Shown here: positions 8,093-16,688 of the stretch, piece after piece | Numbering within the stretch: the first letter of the stretch is position 1 | Layout: every line of letters starts with the position of its first letter | NCBI RefSeq assembly: GCF_002101705.1 | Contig: NZ_LQPC01000076.1 | Span: 1-64,000 of the forward strand | Origin: Mycolicibacterium iranicum | GTDB lineage: Bacteria; Actinomycetota; Actinomycetes; Mycobacteriales; Mycobacteriaceae | Length of the DNA stretch: 64,000 nt | Reading direction: 5' to 3' | The notes under the pieces: model-generated | What the model was told of the DNA's origin: nothing | What the model saw: only the letters and a program-made list of their open reading frames with translations | Databases searched by the model: none | Position numbers and translations under genes: made by a program

Positions 8093-9064
8093 TCAGCTCA
8101 GGTCGATCAGCACCTTCCCGATCGCCCGGCCATCGGCGACGTGACGCAGCGCTGCCGCAGTATTTTCGAGCGAAAAGATCGCTCCCACATGCGGTTTGAC
8201 GCGCCCCGTCGTGAGAAGTCCATGCAATTCCTGTTCGTTGCGGGTGAACTCGTCAGGCGGGACATCCTGAAACTGGAAACCCAGAACCTGAACCCCTTTG
8301 ATGAGCAAGAGGTTCAACGGAATACGGGGAATCGTTCCCGAGGCGAAGCCGACGGTGACGAAGCGACCTCCCCTGCCGAGTGACCGCAGGGCCGGTTCGC
8401 TGAGGTCGCCGCCGACGGGGTCCATCACGATGTCGGCGCCGTCTGGCAGCGCCGACCTCAATGCTGACCTGAGATGGTCGGTCGTGTAGTTGATCAACCG
8501 TGCGGCGCCGTAGTGGCCTGCCGCTTCGAGCTTTTCGGGTGAAGATGCCACCGCGGTGACATGCGCGCCGAGTGCGACGCCGAGCTGCACCGCCGCCAGG
8601 CCGACGCCGCCACCGGCGCCGAGCACGACGAGTTCGTCGCCCGCCGACAACCGGGCCGCGGAGCGCAACGTGTGATACGCCGTTCGGTGCGCGACGCCGA
8701 ACGCGGCAGCGGCCTGGAGGTCGACCTCCTGTGGGATCAATGCAAGGGAAGCGGCATCGACGACGACGCGTTCGGCGAACGCGCCGAACATCCCCGTCCC
8801 GGTCACACGGTCACCTACGGCGAAACCCGATGTCTGCGGGCCGATTTCTTCGACGATTCCCGCGAACTCGCTTCCCGGCACGAACGGAGTAGGCACACTG
8901 ACCTGGTAGGAACCGGCCACGAGCAGGACGTCAGGGAAGTTGACGGCGGCCGCCGCGACCCGCACGCCGATCTGGCCCGGCCCGGCCGCGGCAACGGCAC
9001 GCTCCTCGACTCGCACCACCTCTGGTGGCCCGTGACGTGGACAGACCGCGGCCCGTACGTTCAC
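8093..9064 (-). CDS. NADPH:quinone oxidoreductase-type MDR dehydrogenase
   Basis: A 323-residue zinc-free medium-chain dehydrogenase/reductase. It has the N-terminal GroES-like part with PFVPGSEFAGIVEEIG and VGDRVTG, then the NADP-binding turn VLGAGGGVGLAAVQLG and the family hallmark MDPVGGD. No structural-zinc cysteines are seen, so it belongs to the quinone oxidoreductase/enoyl reductase branch. Its start overlaps the kinase stop by 4 nt (ATGA), making it the last gene of the TetR-FadE-kinase operon. In that context it could reduce an enoyl or enone product of the pathway. Confidence 0.88.
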   Translation of the reverse strand: MNVRAAVCPRHGPPEVVRVEERAVAAAGPGQIGVRVAAAAVNFPDVLLVAGSYQVSVPTPFVPGSEFAGIVEEIGPQTSGFAVGDRVTGTGMFGAFAERVVVDAASLALIPQEVDLQAAAAFGVAHRTAYHTLRSAARLSAGDELVVLGAGGGVGLAAVQLGVALGAHVTAVASSPEKLEAAGHYGAARLINYTTDHLRSALRSALPDGADIVMDPVGGDLSEPALRSLGRGGRFVTVGFASGTIPRIPLNLLLIKGVQVLGFQFQDVPPDEFTRNEQELHGLLTTGRVKPHVGAIFSLENTAAALRHVADGRAIGKVLIDLS

Positions 9065-10080
9065 CCGCGGTAGTCGGTGGACTCGGCCAGCCCCGCCGCG
9101 GATTCCATCAAGCTGGTGACGACCGGTCCGAACGCCAGAAGCTTTTCGTCGTCACCGGCGCGCTGGAACCCCTGCTCGAGCACGATGGCCAGCTTCCATT
9201 TGGCGAGTATCAGGTAGTAGTCCAGGTCGTCGACCTGACGGCCCGAGACCTCGGCGTAGTGAGCGACCACGTCGTCGCGCGACGGCATTCCGCTCATGTC
9301 GACGTAGGTCATGTCACCTGCGTCATGGCCGACAGGCCATGACTGCACCATCCATCCGAGGTCGAGCTTGGGGTCACCGACGGTACCCATCTCCCAGTCC
9401 ACGATCGCGGCCATCTGGGCGGGTGCGCCGTGGCGGTACATGACGTTGGCGAACTGGTAATCGCCGTGCATCAGGCCCGGAATGAAGTCGAGCGGCTTGT
9501 GCGCCTTGAGCCATCCGGTGGCCACCTCGAGACCGGGCAGAGGGCGCTTCTTGATCCGCTCGAGAAAGCCGATCCAGCGGTCGACCTGCCGTTCGTGAAA
9601 GCCGTCCGGCCGCCCCAGATCGTGCAGGCCTTTCGCGCGCCAGTCCACCTTCGATAGCAGCGCAATCCCCTCGGCTAGTTGGTAACTCAAGTCCGGCCTG
9701 GTGGAGGGGTCACTGTCGAACGGCTCGGGCCAGCGGCCATGGGTGTCCATCGGCGACCAACCGTCCACGAACCCCATCAAGTAGAACGGGCGGCCGAGCA
9801 CCGACGCATCGTCGCAGACGCCGACCGCCGCCGTGTGCGGGACATCGGTACCGTCGAGCGCCTCGATGATCCGCCACTCCCGCAGGATCCCCTTGTCCCG
9901 GTCGGGCGGAGCTCCCGGCGGCGGCATGCGCAACACGCAGCGATGCTCCCCACGGGTGATCTCGAAGATGACGTTTTGCGTTCCGCCGGAGAGGAATCGG
10001 GCCGACAACGGATCGCCCGTGCCGGGCAGTGCGGCCCCATCCATCCAGCTGGCTAGCCGACCGGTGTCGATCTCATTCAC
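9061..10080 (-). CDS. APH-type phosphotransferase, ACAD10/11 kinase-domain-like
   Basis: A 339-residue kinase-fold protein. Visible are the glycine-rich N-lobe (FLSGGTQNVIFEI), the nearby basic segment CVLRMPP, the catalytic loop LMHGDYQFANVMY and the metal site AIVDWEMGTVGDPKLDLGW. Family knowledge: the same domain is fused to an acyl-CoA dehydrogenase in animal ACAD10/ACAD11, where it phosphorylates 4-hydroxyacyl-CoA so that the dehydrogenase domain can complete conversion to a normal enoyl-CoA. Here it overlaps the preceding FadE by 4 nt, so I infer the same two-step chemistry from two polypeptides. Aminoglycoside resistance is unlikely. Confidence 0.85.
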   Translation of the reverse strand: MNEIDTGRLASWMDGAALPGTGDPLSARFLSGGTQNVIFEITRGEHRCVLRMPPPGAPPDRDKGILREWRIIEALDGTDVPHTAAVGVCDDASVLGRPFYLMGFVDGWSPMDTHGRWPEPFDSDPSTRPDLSYQLAEGIALLSKVDWRAKGLHDLGRPDGFHERQVDRWIGFLERIKKRPLPGLEVATGWLKAHKPLDFIPGLMHGDYQFANVMYRHGAPAQMAAIVDWEMGTVGDPKLDLGWMVQSWPVGHDAGDMTYVDMSGMPSRDDVVAHYAEVSGRQVDDLDYYLILAKWKLAIVLEQGFQRAGDDEKLLAFGPVVTSLMESAAGLAESTDYRG

Positions 10081-11375
10081 AGGTTGCCCACCTCATGCTC
10101 GAGGAATTGTGCGTACTTCGCCTGTGCAGCTTCGCGTTTCGCCGGTATCCACTCGGATGGCCAGGTGCCCTCTGCGGGACGGTAGTCGCGCAGGACCTGC
10201 TTGGCGACGGTCGTCTTGTGGACTTCGGTGGGCCCGTCGGCCAGACCCATCACCGCGGCTCCGGTCACCATGCCGAGGAACGGCACCTCGTTGGTGACGC
10301 CGAGAGCGCCATGGACCTGCATTGCGCGCCAAGCGATGTCGTGCAGCACGGTCGGCATGACGACTTTGACGGCGGCGATGTCTTTGCGGACCTTTTTGTA
10401 GTCGTTGTATTTGTCGATCTCCCACGCGGTATAGAGCACCATCAGCCGGAATTGGAGCAGCTGGGCGTAGGAATCAGCGACGTAGCCCTGGACAAACTGC
10501 TTGTCCGACAGTCTGCTGCCCTGGGTTTCGCGGCTCAGGGCGCGTTCGCACATCATGTCCAGCGCCTTGCGGGACAGGCCGATGGTGCGCATCGCGTGGT
10601 GGATGCGTCCACCGCCGAGCCGGGTCTGGGCGATGACGAAGGCTTGGCCCTCGCCGCCGAGAAGCGCGTCGGCGGGCACGCGGACGTTGTCGTAGTGGAT
10701 CAGCGCGTGCGACCCCTCGTCAGCGCGTTCGCCGTATAGGCCCATATTGCGTTCGATCTTGACGCCGGGGGTGTCGGTGGGCACCAAGAACATCGACATG
10801 CCCTGATAGGCACTGACGTCCGGGTTTGTCACCACCATCACGATGAGGAACGAGGCGGTGGCGGCGTTGGAGGAGAAGAACTTCCAGCCATTGATTACCC
10901 AGTCGTCGCCATCACGCACCGCCGAAGTGGTGAACATCGTCGGGTCGGCGCCGGCATGCGGCTCGGTCATCGAGTAGCACGAGAACAGCTCGCCGTCCAA
11001 CAAGGGGCGTAGATAGCGCTGCTTCTGCTCCTCGGTGCCGTAGTGCGCGATGATCTCGGCGTTGCCGGTGTCGGGCGCCTGACAGCCGAAGATGATCGGT
11101 GCCCACTGGGAGCGGCCGAGGATCTCGTTGAGCAGCGCGAGCTTGAGCTGGCCGTAGCCCTGACCGCCGAGGTCGGCGCCCAGGTGCGTGGCCCACAGCC
11201 CGCGTCTGCGCACCTCCTCCTTGAGGGGATCGATCGCCTCGCGGCGCTTGCCGTCGAGCGGCGTGAACTGCTGATGCGGGAAAGCCAGGTCGAGTGGCTC
11301 AATCTCTTCGCGGACGAACTCGTCGGCCCAGTCCAACACCTTCTGGTACTCAGGGTCGGTCTCGAAATCCCACAT
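10077..11375 (-). CDS. Acyl-CoA dehydrogenase, ACAD10/11-like
   Basis: A 432-residue acyl-CoA dehydrogenase with the FAD motif YSMTEPHAGADPT, WVINGWKFFSSN and the C-terminal VHGALGVTNEVP. The catalytic position reads ADGPTEVHK, with Asp in place of the classical Glu, as in ACAD10/11 and related bacterial enzymes. Start ATG 11375 lies 26 nt inside the end of the TetR gene; the N-terminus MWDFETDPEYQ matches the family. With the adjacent kinase it likely handles 4-hydroxyacyl or otherwise modified CoA esters. Confidence 0.9.
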   Translation of the reverse strand: MWDFETDPEYQKVLDWADEFVREEIEPLDLAFPHQQFTPLDGKRREAIDPLKEEVRRRGLWATHLGADLGGQGYGQLKLALLNEILGRSQWAPIIFGCQAPDTGNAEIIAHYGTEEQKQRYLRPLLDGELFSCYSMTEPHAGADPTMFTTSAVRDGDDWVINGWKFFSSNAATASFLIVMVVTNPDVSAYQGMSMFLVPTDTPGVKIERNMGLYGERADEGSHALIHYDNVRVPADALLGGEGQAFVIAQTRLGGGRIHHAMRTIGLSRKALDMMCERALSRETQGSRLSDKQFVQGYVADSYAQLLQFRLMVLYTAWEIDKYNDYKKVRKDIAAVKVVMPTVLHDIAWRAMQVHGALGVTNEVPFLGMVTGAAVMGLADGPTEVHKTTVAKQVLRDYRPAEGTWPSEWIPAKREAAQAKYAQFLEHEVGNL

Positions 11376-12027
11376 GCGGCCTCCTTGCCGAATATCCGTT
11401 GATGAGTGTGCAGATGTCCGCCGTCACGACGTCGGCGAACGACCGTTTCCCGAATGCTCCGGCGGCCCAGTGCCTTGCGCCTTCGCTGACCATGGTCTGC
11501 GCCAGATACGCCAGATGCGTGACATCGACCGCGGCGGGTAGCTTTCCGTCGGCCTTTGCCCGGGTGAAGAGTTCGGTGAACATGTCCGCGTCGGCGTCCG
11601 GTGGGTCCGCTTCGGCCAGGATGCGGTGTTCGTGCCGGTAGCCCTCGAGGATCGTTTCGATGATGAGTTCGGGAGGGTTGCGGGCCATCGATCGTTCGAA
11701 GGCGCTCAGCGCCGCCGACAACACGTCGGCGATCTCATAGGGCCGTTTGAGCAACTCATGGATCGCACGGTGTGCCGATCGCGTCGAGAGCACACCGACC
11801 TCGAACAGCACGTCCTCCTTGCGGGGGAAGTAGAAGTAGAACAGCGCCTTGGACACACCCGCGGCCGTGCAGATGTCGGCGACGGTCGTGGTGGCGTAGC
11901 CGTTGGTCCGCCACAGCGCCATGGCCGCCTGCACGAGCATCCGCTTCGTCTCGGTCGAACGCGCCCGCTGAAACGATGCCCGACGCTGACCTCGGTCAGC
12001 TGCAGATTCGGGCTTGGTTCCGGCCAC
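11350..12027 (-). CDS. TetR/AcrR family transcriptional regulator
   Basis: A 225-residue regulator with an N-terminal helix-turn-helix (ATTTVADICTAAGVSKALFYF, followed by PRKEDVLFEVG). The C-terminal half is a typical ligand-binding helical domain. It heads the minus-strand operon FadE, kinase, MDR oxidoreductase and is divergent from the VOC protein gene at 12137. The motif at 12065-12081 in the shared promoter is a candidate operator. The 3' end overlaps the FadE start by 26 nt, indicating tight coupling. Confidence 0.88.
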   Translation of the reverse strand: MAGTKPESAADRGQRRASFQRARSTETKRMLVQAAMALWRTNGYATTTVADICTAAGVSKALFYFYFPRKEDVLFEVGVLSTRSAHRAIHELLKRPYEIADVLSAALSAFERSMARNPPELIIETILEGYRHEHRILAEADPPDADADMFTELFTRAKADGKLPAAVDVTHLAYLAQTMVSEGARHWAAGAFGKRSFADVVTADICTLINGYSARRPHVGFRDRP

Positions 12028-12064
12028 GCAGCGAAATTAGCAGTAGAAGGCCCGTACGCCAATA

Positions 12065-12081
12065 GTTGACCAGAGTAAAAC
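12065..12081. promoter_or_regulatory. Candidate operator, second copy of the 6.76-kb motif
   Basis: GTTGACCAGAGTAAAAC lies 38 nt upstream of the TetR start and 56 nt upstream of the divergent VOC gene. It matches 6763-6778 at all 16 bases apart from one inserted A. The repeat in two regulator-adjacent intergenic regions suggests shared control. Confidence 0.4.
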
Positions 12082-12136
12082 TAACTGTTTCGCGAATTCC
12101 CTGTCCGCGGGCGCCGTCCCTCGGTAGCGTTCGGCC

Positions 12137-12577
12137 ATGCCGAATCACCTTCACCACGTCGTCATGCGCAGTCATTCGGCTTCCGACTTTGTCGCCTTCC
12201 TGACCGACGTCGTCGGGATGACTGTCGCCTACGAGATGCGGGTGCCGGGACCGGTCCTGGAGACGACGCTCGGCTGGCCGCCGTCCGACGGTGCCGACGT
12301 GACGATCCTCGGCAGTGGAGACGCCGGCCTGATCGAGGTGCTCGACGTTCCCGAAGAGTTGCGGGCCGTCGCACCCGAAGGGCTGGCCGCGCTGTCGTTT
12401 CTGACCGATGAGTTCGCGCGCAGCCGGGACGCCGCGGGGAAACACGCCGACGACGTCACGGTATTCGATGCCGGCGTGCCCGGTGTCGACCTGTTCTTCT
12501 GCACGGTCGGCGGCGTGCCGATGGAGTTCATGGGGAGTTACGCGCTCGGGAAGGACGACCGGCGCACGGCAGAATGA
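12137..12577 (+). CDS. VOC (glyoxalase/bleomycin-resistance fold) family protein
   Basis: A 146-residue protein with a VOC-like N-terminus (LHHVVMRSHSASDFVAFLTDVVGM) and paired beta-alpha-beta halves ending in PMEFMGSY. The likely metal ligands are His6 or His7 at the start, Glu in LIEVLDV and Glu in PMEFMG. VOC proteins include epimerases for methylmalonyl-CoA, dioxygenases and glyoxalases; the exact reaction cannot be told. It is divergent from the TetR-FadE operon and is followed 4 nt later by a small membrane protein. Confidence 0.78.
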   Translation: MPNHLHHVVMRSHSASDFVAFLTDVVGMTVAYEMRVPGPVLETTLGWPPSDGADVTILGSGDAGLIEVLDVPEELRAVAPEGLAALSFLTDEFARSRDAAGKHADDVTVFDAGVPGVDLFFCTVGGVPMEFMGSYALGKDDRRTAE

Positions 12578-12581
12578 CGGG

Positions 12582-12767
12582 ATGAGCGCCCTCAAGATCG
12601 CTGCGCTGGCATTCGCTGCGCTGGCGCTGACCGCCGGAGGTCTTCAGCTGCTGGCGTTCGCGTCGGGCGGCTCACCACGCCACCTCGTCCTCGGTGGATT
12701 CGCCTGTGCTGTGGGTATTTCGGTCGGAGCCGCCGTGATCGCCGCAGTGCTTCGCGCGCGCCGCTGA
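12582..12767 (+). CDS. Small two-helix membrane protein, unknown function
   Basis: A 61-residue protein starting at ATG 12582, 4 nt after the VOC stop. It has two hydrophobic stretches, about residues 5-25 (AALAFAALALTAGGLQLLAF) and 35-57 (LVLGGFACAVGISVGAAVIA), joined by a short polar loop with SGGSPRH and ending in RARR. No family recognised. The position suggests co-transcription with the VOC gene. Confidence 0.6.
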   Translation: MSALKIAALAFAALALTAGGLQLLAFASGGSPRHLVLGGFACAVGISVGAAVIAAVLRARR

Positions 12768-12778
12768 TCAGACCCGCC

Positions 12779-13732
12779 TCACAGCTCCGCGGTGACGGAC
12801 GCCAGGAACTGTGCGGTGCGTTCGCGTGAGCGGTGCCGGGCCGAGGAGTCGTCGCCAAGGGGGATGATGCGCGCGGCCAGGTCGGTGACGCCCGCGTCGC
12901 GATAGGCGCGAAGCCGGCGTCCAACCGCGGATTCGTCCCCCGCCGCCATCGTGTCGCCGACGTCCTCGGCGTCACCGTGCTCCAGCAGCGCCATGTAGTT
13001 GGGGGAGAAATGGGCGTGCCCGAGGATCTCGCTGGCGTGCGTCCGCGCGTCGTCGACCTCGCCAGGCGAACAGAGCGCCACTGGCACCCCGGCGACGATT
13101 CGTGGCGCGGGTCGGCCCGCGTCCTCGGCGGCCGCAGTGATGCGCGGCGCGATGTGCTCACCCACCGCGCGTTCGTCCGCCATCCAGAGGACTGTGCCGT
13201 CGGCGCGTTCGCCGGCTATTCGAAGCATCGCCGGGCCCAGTGCTGCCAGCAGGATCGGCGGTGCGATGTCGGTGACATCGATGGGGCTGTGCACCCGGAA
13301 GCCGTCGTTCTCGACACCGATCTGGCCCGGACCGGTGAAGGCGGCAGCGAGCACGTCGAGGTGATCTCGCAACGTCCGTACCGGTTTGCCGTACGGAAGG
13401 CCCAACTGGCCGTTGATGATCCAGTCGTGCGAGACGCCGAGGCCCAGCGTGAAGCGGCCCCGGCAGGCGGCATTGGTAGTCAGCGCCTGTTGGGCCAGGA
13501 TCAGCGGGTGGCGCGTCTGGATCGGAACCACCGCGGTGCCGAGTTCGATCGTGCTCGTCGACGCACCCAGAAGCGCGATCGCTGTCATCGCATCCAGATA
13601 GCCGGGCACCTGAGGGAACCAGAACGAACTGAACCCCGCCTTTTCGGCGGCGACGCCGTCGGAGATGAGCCCGGGCAAACGGTCCTGGCGACCGCGCTCC
13701 TTGTCCGAGCCCATCATCAAGCCGACCCGCAT
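12779..13732 (-). CDS. LLM class (F420-type) oxidoreductase
   Basis: A 317-residue luciferase-like TIM-barrel oxidoreductase. The LLM hallmarks are present: AEKAGFSSFWFPQV, ELGTAVVPIQTRHPL and GRFTLGLGVSHDW. In mycobacteria such proteins generally use coenzyme F420 rather than FMN; cofactor choice here is inferred from the clade-like motifs, not proven. It is the third gene of a minus-strand unit with the epimerase and the EthD-like protein, 12 nt downstream of the latter. Confidence 0.85.
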   Translation of the reverse strand: MRVGLMMGSDKERGRQDRLPGLISDGVAAEKAGFSSFWFPQVPGYLDAMTAIALLGASTSTIELGTAVVPIQTRHPLILAQQALTTNAACRGRFTLGLGVSHDWIINGQLGLPYGKPVRTLRDHLDVLAAAFTGPGQIGVENDGFRVHSPIDVTDIAPPILLAALGPAMLRIAGERADGTVLWMADERAVGEHIAPRITAAAEDAGRPAPRIVAGVPVALCSPGEVDDARTHASEILGHAHFSPNYMALLEHGDAEDVGDTMAAGDESAVGRRLRAYRDAGVTDLAARIIPLGDDSSARHRSRERTAQFLASVTAEL

Positions 13733-13744
13733 GGCACTCCTTCG

Positions 13745-14500
13745 TCACGGCACATGGCGGTCCCATTCGTGCGGCGTCACCGGATAGAACGGCGCGGCCA
13801 ACAGCGGTTGCGTGCCGGCCTCCTCCCAGCGCTTCGTCAGCACCGGCGCCAGTCTGCGCGCGACCACCACCGGGTCGTCGTCAAGAAAGCAGTACGTCAG
13901 GTGCTGGCCGGATCTGGCGCCTGCGAGTGCCGCATCGACGTCGAGGGTCGACGCCGACCACACCCCGGCTACCCCATCGACATCGAGCAACGTTGTGCCC
14001 TGCACTGATTCGCGTTCCAGCACGGCGAATACGCCGCGTACGGGCCACCAGGGCAGGACGTCGGCGCCCACCTTCACCCTGGGTGCGGCGACCTTGCTCT
14101 GCACTCCGTAGACACCGCGGTCGACCGGCGGGAGCAGGGAGATCTTGCGGCCCGCATTCCCTAGTGCGCGCGAGAGGTCGTTGAACGCCTCGAGTCCGAG
14201 CGGATCGGCGAAAAAATACGTCATCACGTGGTCGATGGCATCGAACCGTGTATCGCCGGGAAGTCTGGCTTCCCGGCACTGCGGCGTCGAGACCAGACGC
14301 AGCGACGCCCGCACCGCCGGGAGTCGGTGTTGTTCCGGTCGGTGGTCGAGTGTGTGCCATCGCAGGTAGTCGGCGTCGCGGCCCTCGGGGTGGCGGGAGG
14401 CCATCGACACGAACAGCGTCGTGATGTCTCCGCGGCCCGCGGCGAGGACTCCGTCGACCTCGTCGGACGGCGTTCCGGGAAATTGCATGGTGGTCCTCAT
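13745..14500 (-). CDS. EthD-like / dimeric alpha-beta-barrel protein, two repeats
   Basis: A 251-residue protein. The ATG at 14500 overlaps the epimerase stop (ATGA); a second in-frame ATG lies 12 nt later. The N-half has FVSMASRHPEGRDADYLRWHTLDHRPEQHRL style segments, typical of EthD/dimeric barrel proteins, and the C-half repeats a related beta-alpha layout (VRGVFAVLERES ... LTYCFLDDDP). Fold assignment is by pattern only. A role next to the epimerase and LLM oxidoreductase in modification of a small molecule is plausible; the reaction is unknown. Confidence 0.65.
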   Translation of the reverse strand: MRTTMQFPGTPSDEVDGVLAAGRGDITTLFVSMASRHPEGRDADYLRWHTLDHRPEQHRLPAVRASLRLVSTPQCREARLPGDTRFDAIDHVMTYFFADPLGLEAFNDLSRALGNAGRKISLLPPVDRGVYGVQSKVAAPRVKVGADVLPWWPVRGVFAVLERESVQGTTLLDVDGVAGVWSASTLDVDAALAGARSGQHLTYCFLDDDPVVVARRLAPVLTKRWEEAGTQPLLAAPFYPVTPHEWDRHVP

Positions 14501-15414
14501 GTGGTCGGTCCGGCGTCGGCGAGTGAGAGCTCGGGATAGCGGGCGGCCACCATACGCCGGAACCCTTCTCGCCGCGGCACTTTGGTCCGGCCGAGGACTT
14601 CGTGCATGTGAGTCACGTCCGGCCACAGCGGTGTGTGGGCGTCGGCGGTGTATTCGAAGATGGGTTCCACTCCTACGAGCCGACCCATGTAGGTGCAGTA
14701 CTCCTCGACGCTGACGGTTTCGCTGCCCGCCCAATTCACCACCTGAGGCGGTGTTCGGGCGACCTCCATGGCACGGATGCCGAGCTCGACGTAGTCGTCC
14801 TCGTAGATCGGGTTGTAGTTGTTCGGCTTGTCGGGATGCAAACGGATCGGCCTGCGCGCCAGGATCGCATCCAGCCGGTCGGCCGCAGACCCCCCTTCGG
14901 GTCCGTAGGTTGAGCAGATCCGGATGATCGACAGCGGGATGCGGTAGCGCCGTGACACCCAGTCGCACACCGCTTCGGCGGCAACCTTGGAAAAGCTGTA
15001 GTTGGCGCGCAGTGGTACGCCCGGGGGATCGTCCTCGGTGAGCGGACGCCTGCCCTGATACCCGTAGATCGAACCCGTCGAGCACAGCACGAAGCCCTTC
15101 GCGGCACGACAGTGGTAGAGCAGGTCGCCCGAGTTGTGCGCATTCGTCTCGACGGCCTGCTTCCATCCGCTCGTCCCTGGGTCGACGGCCGCGTGAAACA
15201 CATAGCTGAAATCGTCCGGGACACTGGACAAGTCGCCCGCACTCAAATCGAGGGGTAGTGGGGTGACCCCAGCTGTCCTGAGCTTGTCCCGGTCTGCCGG
15301 GTCGCGCAACCGGGCCGCGCCCCACACGTCGTTGCGCGCGGCGAGGGCCCGCGCGATCGGGTATGCGATCTTGCCGGTGGCCCCGGTGATCAGAATCTTC
15401 TCGCCGTGCAGCAC
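14497..15414 (-). CDS. NAD(P)-dependent epimerase/dehydratase (extended SDR)
   Basis: A 305-residue extended SDR. It has the Rossmann turn ITGATGKIAYPIARAL, the catalytic pair in YSFSKVAAE with Ser in LCSTGSIYGYQG, and the downstream RICSTYGPEGG and NWAGSETVSVEEY. Such enzymes act on nucleotide sugars or on 3-beta-hydroxysteroid-like alcohols; nothing here decides which. First gene of the unit 15414-12779 and divergent from the FadE at 15510. Confidence 0.85.
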   Translation of the reverse strand: MLHGEKILITGATGKIAYPIARALAARNDVWGAARLRDPADRDKLRTAGVTPLPLDLSAGDLSSVPDDFSYVFHAAVDPGTSGWKQAVETNAHNSGDLLYHCRAAKGFVLCSTGSIYGYQGRRPLTEDDPPGVPLRANYSFSKVAAEAVCDWVSRRYRIPLSIIRICSTYGPEGGSAADRLDAILARRPIRLHPDKPNNYNPIYEDDYVELGIRAMEVARTPPQVVNWAGSETVSVEEYCTYMGRLVGVEPIFEYTADAHTPLWPDVTHMHEVLGRTKVPRREGFRRMVAARYPELSLADAGPTT

Positions 15415-15462
15415 GAGTGACCTCCCTTCGCTATTCAGTCATAGCGCATAGGCTCGCTAATG

Positions 15463-15476
15463 TTAAGTACTTGATA
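15463..15476 (+). promoter_or_regulatory. AAGTASTTGATA motif, copy 1 (candidate MarR operator/-10)
   Basis: TTAAGTACTTGATA lies 33 nt upstream of the GTG start of the FadE at 15510. The same 12-base core AAGTASTTGATA occurs at three other promoters between 17 and 28 kb. The TTGATAT end is -10-like, so a bound regulator would block RNA polymerase. The core AAGTACTT is palindromic. Confidence 0.6.
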
Positions 15477-15509
15477 TGTTTGAGGGACCGTGGATCGAAA
15501 GGGGGCCCC

Positions 15510-16688
15510 GTGCGGCTGACGTTCGACAACGCGGTCGAAGCCTTCCGCGCGGAGTTCATCGCTTTCCTCGAAGCCAATCTGCCCGCCGAGGCCGAAGCCG
15601 CGCGCGAAACCTCCCGATCGACAGCGCATGTGCCGCCATGGGCCCGCCGGTGGCAGCAGCTGCAGTTCGAGCACGGCTGGCTGTTGCCGGGGAACCCGCC
15701 CGAGTTCGGAGGTCGCAACGCAGGCGTTCTCGAACAGTTCGTCCATCGGGAGGAACTCGCGCGCCGGCGGATCTACCACTGTTTCAACCCGCAGGGCGTC
15801 GGGATCATCGCCGCGTCACTTCTGACGTTCGGCACGGACGAGCAGAAACAACGCTGGGCAGTGCCGATCCTGCGGGGCGAGCTCACGGCATCCCTCGGCA
15901 TGAGCGAACCAGGGGCGGGGTCGGATCTGGCGGGCCTGAGTACGCGCGCGGCGCGGGAAGGCGATGAGTTCGTGGTGAACGGGCAGAAGGTGTGGACCTC
16001 GGGCGCCCACGACGCCGACGTTCTGCTCACCTTCGTCCGGACAGACCCGGATGCGGTCAGGCACAGGGGAATCAGTGCGCTGCTGATCCCGACGGACACC
16101 CCTGGTGTCGAGCGCAGACCGTTCGCCAGCGTCCACGACCGAAAGAACTTGGACTTCAACGAGGTCTTCTTCACCGATGTGCGGGTGTCGGCGACCAACC
16201 TCGTCGGCCCGCTCAACGACGGGTGGAAGGTGGCCAACGGGTCGCTGGGGCACGAGCGCACGATGATGTGGATGTCGTTCGCCGACAGGATGGCGCAGAC
16301 GCTCGAAACGTACATTCCCAGCGGCGAGTTGGATCGCGACAAATACGCCACCACAGTCATGGACCTCTACGCCCTGCGGCTGCTCGGGTCCGCGGCACTC
16401 GGGCAGGCCGCCCGGGGGGAACGGGACGTCCCGGCGGTATCTGTCCTGAAGGTGCTGGGATCGGAGGCTGAGCAGAACGCCTACCGCCACGTGCTGGAAG
16501 CCTCTGGGGCCGATGCGCTGCTCGGGAACGCGCCGACCGGCCCCTACAACGCGTTCGCTCCGGAGCAGTACGCGGCGAGCTGGTTCACGCGCTACCTCGG
16601 GAGTTTCGCAGGCACCATCGCGGGCGGGACTTCGGAGATCCAGCGCAACATCATCGCGCAGCGGATCCTCGGACTGCCTGCGCGCTGA
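15510..16688 (+). CDS. Acyl-CoA dehydrogenase (FadE), ChsE-like large subunit
   Basis: A 392-residue acyl-CoA dehydrogenase starting at GTG 15510 after AAAGGGGG. It shows LGMSEPGAGSDLAGL, NGQKVWTSGAHDAD and the C-terminal IAGGTSEIQRNII. The likely base is Glu249 in LGHERTMMW, the position used by the heteromeric steroid-type enzymes. It is closely similar along its length to the FadE at 48251, which has a shorter FadE partner beside it; this copy has no such neighbour. Its 3' end overlaps the convergent membrane-protein gene by 38 nt. The upstream AAGTACTTGATA motif ties it to the Rieske regulon. Confidence 0.9.
   Translation: MRLTFDNAVEAFRAEFIAFLEANLPAEAEAARETSRSTAHVPPWARRWQQLQFEHGWLLPGNPPEFGGRNAGVLEQFVHREELARRRIYHCFNPQGVGIIAASLLTFGTDEQKQRWAVPILRGELTASLGMSEPGAGSDLAGLSTRAAREGDEFVVNGQKVWTSGAHDADVLLTFVRTDPDAVRHRGISALLIPTDTPGVERRPFASVHDRKNLDFNEVFFTDVRVSATNLVGPLNDGWKVANGSLGHERTMMWMSFADRMAQTLETYIPSGELDRDKYATTVMDLYALRLLGSAALGQAARGERDVPAVSVLKVLGSEAEQNAYRHVLEASGADALLGNAPTGPYNAFAPEQYAASWFTRYLGSFAGTIAGGTSEIQRNIIAQRILGLPAR

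Noticed and set aside
9061..10080. Aminoglycoside resistance phosphotransferase
   Set aside because: The fold is shared, but the operon with an ACAD10/11-like dehydrogenase makes an acyl-CoA kinase far more likely.
14501..15325. N-terminal extension of the EthD-like gene
   Set aside because: This part is the epimerase gene read in another frame; ATG 14500 sits in an ATGA overlap.
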